From Pseudonocardia sp. MH-G8 (GTDB taxonomy: Bacteria; Actinomycetota; Actinomycetes; Mycobacteriales; Pseudonocardiaceae), in contig NZ_NKYF01000027.1 of NCBI RefSeq assembly GCF_002262885.1, positions 1-64,000 of the forward strand: a stretch of DNA of 64,000 bases, given 5' to 3'. A program made the position numbers and the translations under genes. Positions 56,775-64,000 of this stretch are shown here, in pieces; within the stretch, counting starts at the first letter, position 1; every line of letters begins with the position of its first letter. The notes under the pieces are model-generated. The model had not been told where the DNA came from. It made no database searches and worked only from the letters and a program-made list of their open reading frames with translations.

Positions 56775-58619
56775 ATGGACCCGTTTCAGGTATCGACCTC
56801 GCTGCGATCGTGGATGTCTGCCGTGAGCGAGATCGCGCAGGCCGTAAACGCTGGTGAGCCGCTCGACGTGCTGCTGACTCGAGTGTCCGAGCAGGCGTGC
56901 GCTCTGATCGGGTTCGAGTACTGCGCGGTGATGCTGGCCGACGGGAGCGACGAACGCTTGGAGGTGGCCGGATCCTCCGGGCTCACAGCCGGCTACGTCA
57001 CGCTGATCAGTGAGGCCGGCTCGCTGATGACGCGGCCGCCGGGACCGCAGCTGGACACTCCGGCCGCGCGCGCCTACCGCGACGGCCGCACTGTCGTCGT
57101 GTCCGACGTCGGGGGCGTCACCGGCTACGGGCGGCTGCGCCACCTCGCGCCCGCCCAGGGGTACCGGGCCCTGATGGCCGCCCCGTTGGGCAGCGCGGCG
57201 GAACGGGCGGGGGTCGTTGTTGGCTACTCGGTCACGGCGCGCGAGTTCGGACCGGCCGAGCGGGAGCTGCTCGAACTGCTCGCCGACCAGGCTGCGCTGG
57301 CCCTGCAGACGGCGCAGCTGCGTGCCCGGCAGCAGGCGGCGATCAGCGAGCTTTCGTTGGCGAACCAGGAGCTGCGCCGGGGCCGAGTGGCCATGGAATG
57401 GGCGGAGAAGCAGCACCGGCGCCTGATGGAGCTCGTGCTGGCGGACGTCGGGCTCGCCGACATCGTGGCGTCACTGGCCGAGATCCTCGGGGCGTCGGTG
57501 ACGGTCGAGGACGCCGAGGGCGGGTTGCTCGCCCGCGCGCCGGAGCATGGCTACCGGGCGCCACCGGACGTCGTGGCGCGCCGGCGCCCCCCGACGCGTA
57601 CCGCGTTGGAGGCGCAGACCCGCAGCTACGAAGTCGTCCGCGTCCCGGCCACGCCCGCCGGACGGGCGGGCTCCGGTGCGATCGGCTGCGCGTCGTGGGT
57701 CGCGCCCGTGGTGCTCGCCGGCGACCTCGCCGGCCGCCTGTGGGTGACCGATCCGCGCACCGCCCCCGAGCCGCTGCAGCAGCGCGTCATCGAGCGCTTC
57801 GCCCTTGTCGTGGGACTCGAGCTACTCAAGTGCCGGCACGTGGTCGATGTGGAGGCGAGGCTGTCGGGGGATCTCATCGGCGACCTCATGCGCTCGGAGG
57901 GACCGCAGCACCGCCCCGGCGTGATGGACCGGGCCGCAGCGCTCGGCATCGACCTCGACACGCCGAACGTCCTCGCGGTCCTCGTCGCCGACCCGCCCGA
58001 GGGCGTGGCGCGGTGGCCGGAGCTGGTGCGTGGAGCCGTCGAACCCGGCGCGCGAGCCCTGGTCGGCCGCTACGACGACGTGCAGGTGCTGCTCCTTCCG
58101 GCGGAGCCGGACCCGCACCCGCGGCTGCAGCGGGTGCTGCGGCAGGTCCAGCAGTCCGTCGGTGAGCGCGCGGTGGTGACGCTCGTTGAAGGGCCCGAGG
58201 CGACACGGCCGGGGGAATACGCGGCGGCGTACCGGATCGCGGCCGGGGCCGCCCGCCTGCGCCGCGCGCACCGTTCAGGCGGGTTTGTGGACGTGCGGGA
58301 CCTGGGGCTGTCGGCGCTGCTGCTGGAGGCGGGCACCCCGGAGGCCCTGCGCCGGTTCGCGGATCGCCTGCTGGAGCCGGTGGTGGCCCACGAGGCCCGC
58401 CGCGGCGGTGACCTGCTCGCAACTCTGCGGAAGTGGTTCGCGACAGGGTGCGCGGCGCCGGATGCAGCGGCCGCTCTCGTCATCCACCCGAACACGGTCA
58501 CCTACCGCTTGACCCGGATCGAGCAGCTGACCGGGCGGAGCCTGCGCCGGCCCGACGCGCGGCTGGAGCTGCAGCTTGCGCTCACCGTGCGCGACATCGT
58601 GCAGCTGGACGATCTGTAG
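56775..58619 (+). CDS. GAF-domain PucR/CdaR-family transcriptional regulator
   Basis: The 614-aa protein starts at ATG 56775 after GAGGAGGCGG. GAF domain at about 25-190 (PLDVLLTRVSEQACALIGFE, GRTVVVSDVGG, ELLADQAALALQTAQLRAR), then a short coiled-coil linker at 190-215. The central CdaR-type GGDEF-like region is at about 320-480, and the C-terminal PucR HTH at about 545-612 contains VIHPNTVTYRLTRIEQLTGR. The GAF domain probably senses a small aromatic or cyclic ligand. It precedes the SDR/cyclase genes by 200 bp, so it likely activates them. A decayed PucR remnant lies at 47550. Confidence 0.9.
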   Translation: MDPFQVSTSLRSWMSAVSEIAQAVNAGEPLDVLLTRVSEQACALIGFEYCAVMLADGSDERLEVAGSSGLTAGYVTLISEAGSLMTRPPGPQLDTPAARAYRDGRTVVVSDVGGVTGYGRLRHLAPAQGYRALMAAPLGSAAERAGVVVGYSVTAREFGPAERELLELLADQAALALQTAQLRARQQAAISELSLANQELRRGRVAMEWAEKQHRRLMELVLADVGLADIVASLAEILGASVTVEDAEGGLLARAPEHGYRAPPDVVARRRPPTRTALEAQTRSYEVVRVPATPAGRAGSGAIGCASWVAPVVLAGDLAGRLWVTDPRTAPEPLQQRVIERFALVVGLELLKCRHVVDVEARLSGDLIGDLMRSEGPQHRPGVMDRAAALGIDLDTPNVLAVLVADPPEGVARWPELVRGAVEPGARALVGRYDDVQVLLLPAEPDPHPRLQRVLRQVQQSVGERAVVTLVEGPEATRPGEYAAAYRIAAGAARLRRAHRSGGFVDVRDLGLSALLLEAGTPEALRRFADRLLEPVVAHEARRGGDLLATLRKWFATGCAAPDAAAALVIHPNTVTYRLTRIEQLTGRSLRRPDARLELQLALTVRDIVQLDDL

Positions 58620-58820
58620 CGCCAACGCACCCGACTTTGTCACCGCGACCAGGGAACGCCCGGTGTTCCTGGCTCCTCCGACATGGTTCGTCCATCGCGA
58701 CCACATCAGGATCGATCGGCAGTGGTCGAGCCTGCGCCTGGCTCGACCCGTCGAGGAGGCCGCTGTGCAGTCACCGCCGTTCCCTTCCGCCACTGCGCGA
58801 CGCACTCGAGGTGAGTGCGG

Positions 58821-59594
58821 GTGAGCGAGCGCGTCGCCGTCGTCACCGGGGCGAACCGGGGGATCGGGCGAGCCGTCGCACTGGCGCTGGCCGCGGACGG
58901 TTTCGCGGTGGCCACAACCGCCCGGGACCCGGGGACCCTCGCCGACACCATCGCTGAGATCGAGGAGCGGGGCGGGCGGGGCGTCGCGCTCGCCTGCGAC
59001 GTCGGTGACGAGAGCTCGGTGGCGGCCCTCGCCGCGCAGGTGCTCGACCGGTGGGGCGGCGTGCACACGGTCGTCGCCAACGCCGGCGTCGCCGGCCCCA
59101 CCGCGCCGATGCACGAGATCCCCCTCGCCGAGTGGCGGGAGTGCGTGGTCACCGACCTCGACGGCGTGTTCCTCACGTTCCGCGCGTTCGTGCCGTCGAT
59201 GATCGCGGCCGGCGCCGGGGTACTCGTCGGGATCTCGTCGATGACCGGGAAGCGCCCGCTGCACGGCCGCACGCCGTACGCCGCAGCGAAGATGGGCGTG
59301 ATCGGGCTGGTCCGCACGCTGGCGCTGGAGCTGGGGCCGCACGGGATCCGGGTGAACGCCGTGTGCCCGGGGGCGGTGGCCGGGCCGCGCATCGACGACG
59401 TCGTGCGCCGGCAGGCCGCGGCCCGCGGGATCAGCGAGGCCGAGGCGCTCGCCGCGTTCACCGGCTCCTCCCCGCTCGGCCGGCTCGTGGAGGCCGACGA
59501 GGTCGCGCGCGCCTGCGCCTTCCTCGCCTCCGACGCCGCGTCGTCCATCACCGGCGAGGACCTCAACGTCACCGCCGGTGTCGTCATGTACTGA
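58821..59594 (+). CDS. SDR-family NAD(P)-dependent oxidoreductase
   Basis: The 257-aa protein starts at GTG 58821, seven bases after GAGGTG; GTG 58815 is too close to it. Classical SDR motifs: cofactor site VVTGANRGIGRAVAL, NAG in VANAGVAGPT, Ser in GISSMTGKRP and the active-site YAAAKMGVIGLV (Tyr...Lys). It oxidises or reduces an alcohol/carbonyl, likely of an alicyclic or acyl intermediate. It is in an operon with the cyclase-family gene (19-bp gap). Confidence 0.93.
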   Translation: MSERVAVVTGANRGIGRAVALALAADGFAVATTARDPGTLADTIAEIEERGGRGVALACDVGDESSVAALAAQVLDRWGGVHTVVANAGVAGPTAPMHEIPLAEWRECVVTDLDGVFLTFRAFVPSMIAAGAGVLVGISSMTGKRPLHGRTPYAAAKMGVIGLVRTLALELGPHGIRVNAVCPGAVAGPRIDDVVRRQAAARGISEAEALAAFTGSSPLGRLVEADEVARACAFLASDAASSITGEDLNVTAGVVMY

Positions 59595-59613
59595 GATCCA
59601 GGAAAGGAGCACG

Positions 59614-60300
59614 TTGCAGATCATCGATCTGTCACAGGACATCTACGAGGGTATGAAGGTCTACCCGGGCCACCTCAAGACCGTGCAGTTCGAGCACGTG
59701 ACGCACGAGGAGACCGGACCGCGGTTCGACAGCGGGTTCTCCTTCCAGACCACAGGGTTCTTGCTCAACGACAACGGCCCGACGCACGTCGACTCGTTCT
59801 CGCACCTGGACCCGGACCCGGAGGCGGAGACGATCGAACGCATGCCACTGGAGCTGTTCTTCGGCGCTGCGGTGTGCCTGGACGTCACCGAGTTCAAGGC
59901 ACAGACCGACATCACGGCCGAGGACCTGGATCGCGTGGAGGCGGACTCGGCGGTAGAGGTCCGGCAAGGCGACATCGTGCTGTTCCACACCGCGGCGTGG
60001 AACCGGTACGCCGGTGACAAGCGGTACCTGACCGACTTCCCGGGGCTGGGGGAGTCGGCGAGCGAGTGGATCGTGCAGCGCGGGGTGAAAACATTCGGGG
60101 TGGACAGCCCGACGCCGGACAACCCGGTGAGCACCAGCTATCCCTGTCACATGATGTGCCGGCGTGAGCACATCACGCACTACGAGAACCTGGCCCACCT
60201 GGACCAGGTCGTGAACACGCGGTTCACCTTCGTCGGGTTCCCGCTCAAGGTGCGCGGGGCGCACGGTGGCCCCACCCGCGCAGTGGCGCTCGTCGACTGA
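59614..60300 (+). CDS. cyclase/kynurenine-formamidase-like metal hydrolase
   Basis: The 228-aa protein starts at TTG 59614, preceded by GGAAAGGAGC; no ATG or GTG suits. The family metal motif is normally HxGTHxDxxxH. Here NDNGPTHVDSFSHLDP keeps the HVD...H part, but the first His is Asn and GT is GPT. The N-terminus (LQIIDLSQDIYEGMKVYPGH) is typical. Family members hydrolyse formamide, lactone or cyclic-amide rings (e.g. isatin hydrolase, kynurenine formamidase). It is a likely hydrolase of a cyclic intermediate made by the SDR partner. Confidence 0.85.
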   Translation: MQIIDLSQDIYEGMKVYPGHLKTVQFEHVTHEETGPRFDSGFSFQTTGFLLNDNGPTHVDSFSHLDPDPEAETIERMPLELFFGAAVCLDVTEFKAQTDITAEDLDRVEADSAVEVRQGDIVLFHTAAWNRYAGDKRYLTDFPGLGESASEWIVQRGVKTFGVDSPTPDNPVSTSYPCHMMCRREHITHYENLAHLDQVVNTRFTFVGFPLKVRGAHGGPTRAVALVD

Positions 60301-60328
60301 GCCGAGGCGGCGCCAGGAGCGAGACAGT

Positions 60329-60355
60329 GGGGGCGTCGCACAATCCGGCGCCCCC
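60329..60355. terminator. hairpin between convergent cyclase and enoyl-CoA hydratase genes
   Basis: GGGGGCG (60329-60335) and CGCCCCC (60349-60355) form a perfect 7-bp stem with a 13-base loop in the 61-bp convergent gap. It can serve both directions. Confidence 0.6.
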
Positions 60356-60361
60356 GCCCGC

Positions 60362-61069
60362 TCACCGCTCGCCGCGGCGCAGCGAGCCGACGACGAGGCG
60401 GTCGACGCTCGCGTCGAGGGCATCGTCCTCCCCGAGCGGCGCGAACGCGCGCAGCATGTCGCGGATCTCGGCGTGCACCCGCGGGTCGCCTGCACGCAGC
60501 ATCGCGACCCGGTCATCGACGTCGCGCCGCAGGTCGTCGGGGGACTCGACGACTGAGCTGAGCAGGCCGAGCTCCATCGCGCGGGTTGCCGGCAGCGCCT
60601 CCCCGGTGGCCGTGAGCCAGAAGGCCTGCCGCTCGCCGACGACGCGTGGCAGCCAGGCCAGCACGAGGGCGGGTGCCAGGCCGATCGTCACCTCCGGGAA
60701 GGAGAAGCGTGCGCCGGCCGTGGCGACCGCGACGTCGCAGGCTGCGACGACGCCCACCCCGAAGCCCGCGGCGTCGCCCTGCACCTCGGCGACTGTGACC
60801 ATCCGCGTGCGGCGCAGAGCCCGCTGGACCGACACCAGGACCCGTGCCTCGGCCTGCAGATCACCGGGCGTGGAGCCGGCGCGCTCGCGGCCGAGGCAGA
60901 ACACCTCGCCCCCGGAGCGCAGGCGCAGCACGTGGGCCCCGCCGGGTGGGTGGTCGAGCAGCGCGACGAGCTCGTGGCAGAGCTCGATCGTCCACAGGTT
61001 GGCCGGTGGCCGGTCGAGCTCGGCGACGATCACGCCGTCCGCGACGGCGGAGATCTCCAGGCCGCCCAT
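60362..61069 (-). CDS. enoyl-CoA hydratase/isomerase family protein
   Basis: The 235-aa protein starts at ATG 61069, overlapping the aldehyde dehydrogenase stop by one base (TGATG). Crotonase features: VIVAELDRPPANLWTIEL at the N-terminus; an oxyanion-hole region around GGEVFCLGRERAGSTPGDLQ; EVQGDAAGFGVGVVAACDVA; and FSFPEVTIGLAP. It is shorter than most (about 260 aa). The hydratase Glu pair is not obvious: the place of the first shows GDAAGFG, so isomerase, hydrolase or inactive roles are possible. It acts with the ALDH in the same operon. Confidence 0.85.
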   Translation of the reverse strand: MGGLEISAVADGVIVAELDRPPANLWTIELCHELVALLDHPPGGAHVLRLRSGGEVFCLGRERAGSTPGDLQAEARVLVSVQRALRRTRMVTVAEVQGDAAGFGVGVVAACDVAVATAGARFSFPEVTIGLAPALVLAWLPRVVGERQAFWLTATGEALPATRAMELGLLSSVVESPDDLRRDVDDRVAMLRAGDPRVHAEIRDMLRAFAPLGEDDALDASVDRLVVGSLRRGER

Positions 61070-62607
61070 CAGTTCAGCCGTCCCGTCGCGCGTCCGCCGT
61101 ACCAGTCGACGTCGTCGGGGGCCGTACGGACCGTGATTGCGCGGACGTGCGTGAAGTCGTGGAAGGACTCCCAGCCGCCCTCTCGACCGATGCCGCTGTC
61201 CTTCAACCCACCCCAGGGAGAGGAGGGATCGAGTCGGTGGTGGTCGTTGATCCACACCATGCCCATCTCCAGCTGCTCGGCCACCCGATGCGCCCGAGCG
61301 ACGTCGCGGGTCCAGATCGCCGAGCCCAGCGCGAACGGTGAATCGTTGGCCAGGCGCACCGCGTCGCCCTCGTCGTCGAAGGGGATGGCGACGACGACCG
61401 GGCCGAAGACCTCCTCCCGGGCCACCTGCATGTCGTTGGTGACGTCCGCGAGGACCGTGGGCTGCACGAAGTAGCCCCCGGGGAGGCCGGGGACCTGCGC
61501 GGCCTCCCCGCCGGTCACGAGCCGGGCGCCCTCGGCCACGCCGTCGCGGATGCGGGTGAGGATGCGGGAGCGGGCACGTTCGGAGATGACCGGGCCGAGC
61601 TGGGTGTCCGCGGCCGCCGGATCGCCGAGCCGGATCTGCTCGGTGATCCGGGCCAGCGCGTCGACCACCTCGTCGTAGCACTCCCGCTGCACGAGCAGGC
61701 GGCTGCCGGCGATGCAGGTTTGGCCGGCCCCGATGAAGGCGGCGAACGCCGCGCCGCGGGCGGCCACCTCGACCGGTGTGTCGGCGAAGACGAGGACGGG
61801 CGACTTGCCGCCGAGCTCCAGGGTCGCTTTGGCGAACCGCCGGGCGGCGGCGACGGAGATCGCGCGCCCCGGTTCCGTCCCGCCGGTGAACACGACCTTC
61901 CCGACCCGGGGGTGCTCGGCGAGTGCGGCGCCGGCCGTCGGACCCAGCCCGGTGATGACGTTGAGCACACCGGGCGGGACCCCGGCGTCCGCGGCGATGT
62001 CGCTGAGCAGCAGCGCGGTGAGCGGAGTCTGCTCCGAGGTCTTGAGCACCACGCTGTTGCCGGTCGCGAGGGCGGGCGCGAGGCTCTTCGACGCGATCAT
62101 CATGGGGTGGTTGAACGGCGCGAGGATGCCGACGACGCCCAGCGGGAAGCGGCTGGTGTAGGAGTGGTAGTCGCCGCGAAGTGGCACGACCGCGCCGCGG
62201 TCGGCGAGCAGCAGCGAGGCGTTGTAGCGGTACCACTCCGGCAGTCGCGTGATCTGCGCCCTCGTCTCGGTGATCGGGCGCCCGTTGTTCGTCGTCTCGA
62301 GCGTGTACAGGTCCTTCATGCGCGCCTCGATCCCGTCCGCGAAGCGGTGCATCACCCGGGCGCGGTCGTGGGCGGCGAGCCGGCTCCAGGTGCCGGACCG
62401 GAAGGTGTCGGCGGCGGCGTGGACGGCGCGGTCGACATCGTGCTCGTCGGCGCTCGCGACCCGGACGATGACCTCGCCGGTCGCGGGGTTGATCACGTCG
62501 ATCGGGGCCGCGCTGCCCTCGAGTACCTGGCCGCCGATCCGCAGACCGGTTGCGAGCGGGGCGGCGGACAGGTCCAGAACGGACGGTGGCGGGGTCGTGA
62601 GGCTCAC
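61069..62607 (-). CDS. NAD(P)+-dependent aldehyde dehydrogenase
   Basis: The 512-aa protein starts at GTG 62607. ALDH features: oxyanion Asn in GILAPFNHPMMIASK, cofactor motif FTGGTEPGRAI (about 240), catalytic Glu in TLELGGKSPVLVF (about 263), catalytic Cys in GAGQTCIAGSRLLV (about 297). It oxidises an aldehyde to the acid in the cytoplasm. It is between the flavin reductase-GntR fusion upstream and the enoyl-CoA hydratase downstream, all minus strand. The aldehyde is probably a ring-opening product. Confidence 0.94.
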   Translation of the reverse strand: MSLTTPPPSVLDLSAAPLATGLRIGGQVLEGSAAPIDVINPATGEVIVRVASADEHDVDRAVHAAADTFRSGTWSRLAAHDRARVMHRFADGIEARMKDLYTLETTNNGRPITETRAQITRLPEWYRYNASLLLADRGAVVPLRGDYHSYTSRFPLGVVGILAPFNHPMMIASKSLAPALATGNSVVLKTSEQTPLTALLLSDIAADAGVPPGVLNVITGLGPTAGAALAEHPRVGKVVFTGGTEPGRAISVAAARRFAKATLELGGKSPVLVFADTPVEVAARGAAFAAFIGAGQTCIAGSRLLVQRECYDEVVDALARITEQIRLGDPAAADTQLGPVISERARSRILTRIRDGVAEGARLVTGGEAAQVPGLPGGYFVQPTVLADVTNDMQVAREEVFGPVVVAIPFDDEGDAVRLANDSPFALGSAIWTRDVARAHRVAEQLEMGMVWINDHHRLDPSSPWGGLKDSGIGREGGWESFHDFTHVRAITVRTAPDDVDWYGGRATGRLN

Positions 62608-62668
62608 AAGCCCTCCTCGGGTCGGGGTGTGGGGGAGTACGTGCTCGCCCGAGACGCCGCGGCGGCCG

Positions 62669-63817
62669 TCACAGCTGCCCGCCGGTCTGCGCCAGGATCT
62701 CGCGGACGCGCCGCTTCGCCAGGTCGGTGTAGCGGTAGACCCCGGCCCGGGCGCCGGTGGCGGCCCCCTGCTCGATCCCTTCGGTGAGCTGTCGTTGGGC
62801 GTCGATGAACGCCTGCGACGTCACCGGGGTGACACCGAAGCTGCGGGTCATGACCGTCTTGATGCTCAAGCGGCCGAACGCGGCAGTGAGCGCTGGATTG
62901 TGCGCCAGCGAGACCAGGGCCTCGTGGAACGCGTAGTTCGCGTCGAGGTAGCGGTCGAAGTCGACGAAGCGGTCCCCGACGAGCAGCGCCGCCATCTCCT
63001 CGAACCTGCTGCGCAGCTCGGCCAGCTCGGCCGGCACCACGCGGCCGACGACCATGTCGATGACCCCGAGCTCGATCGCGCAGCGCGCCTCGAACGTCTC
63101 GTCCGATGTGCGCGTGTCGAACGGCACGATGACGTAGCCGCGGTCGGGGTCCCGGCGCACGAGCCCGTCGGCCGTGAGCCGGGTGAGGGCGTAGAAGGCG
63201 GCCGGCCTCTCGACCTGCAGCTGATGGGTGAGGTCGTCGAGCTGGATCACGGTGTCCGCGCCGTACATCCGCTCGAGCAGCTGCTGGCGTGCCCGCTGGT
63301 AGACGGCGTCGTCGCGGGCGAACTCGAAGCGACCGAAGCCGCCGCGGAAGTAGGTGAGCGGGGTGCCCCTCGCCGCGGTGGCACCTACCACGCGGCCGAG
63401 GAAGACGCGGTGTGTCCCGCCCGTCACCTCCTCGACGACCTCGCACTCGATGTGCGCCAGCGCGTCGGCCAACAGCGGCAGGCCGAGGGCGCCGTCGACG
63501 ACCTCGACCCCAGCGAACTTGCGGTCGCTGCGCACGGCGAACTGCTGGGCCAGGTGCTCGTGGCCCTGACCGAGCACGTTCACCGCGTAGGCGCCGGCCC
63601 GCGCGACGGCGGCCGAGGTCGGGGAGGACTTGTTGAGACAGGCGAGCATCATCGGCGGGCTCAGCGACAGGGAGGTCACCGAGCTCGCCGTCATACCGAA
63701 TGCGGCCTGCGGAGTCCGAGTCGTCACGACCGTCACGCCGCTCGGGAGGTGTCCCACGACGTGGCGGAAGGTCTCCGCATCGCACGCCGGGAGATCCGGC
63801 GTCGGTGAGGTCGTCAT
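62669..63817 (-). CDS. flavin reductase fused to GntR-type wHTH-FCD regulator
   Basis: The 382-aa protein starts at ATG 63817. Residues 1-165 are an HpaC/RutF-like flavin reductase (VVGHLPSGVTVVTTRTPQAA, FGMTASSVTSLSLSPPMMLA, HRVFLGRVVGATAARGTPL). Residues 175-240 form a degenerate winged helix (QLDDLTHQLQVERPAAFYA, LTADGLVRRDPDRGYVIVP). Residues 245-382 are an FCD-like ligand domain with DANYAFHEALVSLAHN. Normal reductases are about 170 aa and normal GntR about 220, so this is a full-length join. It may sense flavin or redox state, or be a reductase with a ligand-binding tail. First gene of the minus-strand set with ALDH and hydratase. Confidence 0.88.
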   Translation of the reverse strand: MTTSPTPDLPACDAETFRHVVGHLPSGVTVVTTRTPQAAFGMTASSVTSLSLSPPMMLACLNKSSPTSAAVARAGAYAVNVLGQGHEHLAQQFAVRSDRKFAGVEVVDGALGLPLLADALAHIECEVVEEVTGGTHRVFLGRVVGATAARGTPLTYFRGGFGRFEFARDDAVYQRARQQLLERMYGADTVIQLDDLTHQLQVERPAAFYALTRLTADGLVRRDPDRGYVIVPFDTRTSDETFEARCAIELGVIDMVVGRVVPAELAELRSRFEEMAALLVGDRFVDFDRYLDANYAFHEALVSLAHNPALTAAFGRLSIKTVMTRSFGVTPVTSQAFIDAQRQLTEGIEQGAATGARAGVYRYTDLAKRRVREILAQTGGQL

Positions 63818-64000
63818 CGGGAGAACCGTCCTTCCGGTGAAGTGTCGGTCGCCCGCCAGTACACCCGCTGCCTCGGGCCCGGGGGATGGCGGACGGCGTG
63901 AGACGAGCGGGCTGCCGATGGCGGTCGGCGTGAGCCGGGGCCGACGCGTTGGCCGTGACTCACGGGTGCCGTCATCGGCCGAGGGCCAACTTCACCGGCG
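63818..64000. other. upstream region at the right window edge
   Basis: It must hold the promoter of the minus-strand fusion gene at 63817. I see no gene and no obvious operator repeat. Confidence 0.4.

Noticed and set aside
1..64000. CRISPR array, tRNA and rRNA genes
   Set aside because: No spaced direct repeats were seen, and I recognised no tRNA cloverleaf or rRNA-like stretch. Short tRNAs could still be missed by eye.

Overview
The window is high-GC, GTG/ATG-start DNA with many 4-base ATGA/GTGA gene overlaps, typical of an actinomycete. The conjugation genes and the aromatic-acid catabolic genes fit Pseudonocardiaceae (Pseudonocardia or a relative); this is an inference from gene content, since there is no rRNA or other marker gene.

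Left part (1-21.4 kb), accessory element. Positions 1-3754 hold a minus-strand, fully overlapping operon of actinobacterial conjugation proteins: a P-loop protein, a small two-helix protein, a membrane-anchored protein, an SCO6881-like polytopic protein and an SCO6880-like protein cut by the window edge. Two small plus-strand genes follow. Next comes a minus-strand block of three very large genes (20468 to 5148). The first encodes a 2189-aa protein that joins a DEDDh exonuclease, a DinG-like helicase and a RecQ helicase with its zinc site. The second is a translationally coupled 775-aa protein of unknown fold, and the third is a 2088-aa protein with a C-terminal STAND-like ATPase. I recognise no named system with this composition. 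It is the best candidate in the window for an undescribed DNA-processing or defence system carried as cargo of a conjugative element. A frameshifted DUF2254 remnant at 20.8-21.3 kb marks decayed DNA at its edge.

Middle part (21.9-46.7 kb), catabolic island. A nitrate/taurine/NMT1-type ABC importer lies with a FAD monooxygenase and a second binding protein that lacks a signal peptide. Beside it are a UbiD decarboxylase, an MFS carrier and the UbiX prenyl-FMN synthase. A seven-gene minus-strand set follows: MFS carrier, nitrilase-type amidase, DUF2848, HpaB-type oxygenase, cupin, flavin reductase and LysR, with a GntR gene upstream. A second HpaB/flavin reductase/MFS set has a MarR regulator. 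A GntR-controlled set combines a class I amidotransferase-like hydrolase, an ATC-hydrolase-family protein and an MFS carrier. Probable operators are visible for several regulators: TGTATACA-like sites, the palindrome TCAAGTACTTGA, and the inverted repeat CTCTA-N5-TAGAG.

Right part (46.7-64 kb). Decayed PucR and ISAs1-type transposase remnants lie left of an ABC importer/CocE hydrolase cluster (48.7-56.1 kb). IS5-type transposase and DUF574 methyltransferase remnants lie on its right, so the cluster looks transferred as a block. It contains two paralogous CocE/NonD hydrolases around the transporter ATPase. The last block has a GAF-PucR regulator, an SDR dehydrogenase, a cyclase/kynurenine-formamidase-like hydrolase, an enoyl-CoA hydratase, an aldehyde dehydrogenase and an unusual flavin reductase-GntR fusion. 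Together the right two thirds look like a set of uptake-plus-degradation modules for aromatic, heterocyclic, ester or amide substrates. The exact substrates cannot be read from sequence.
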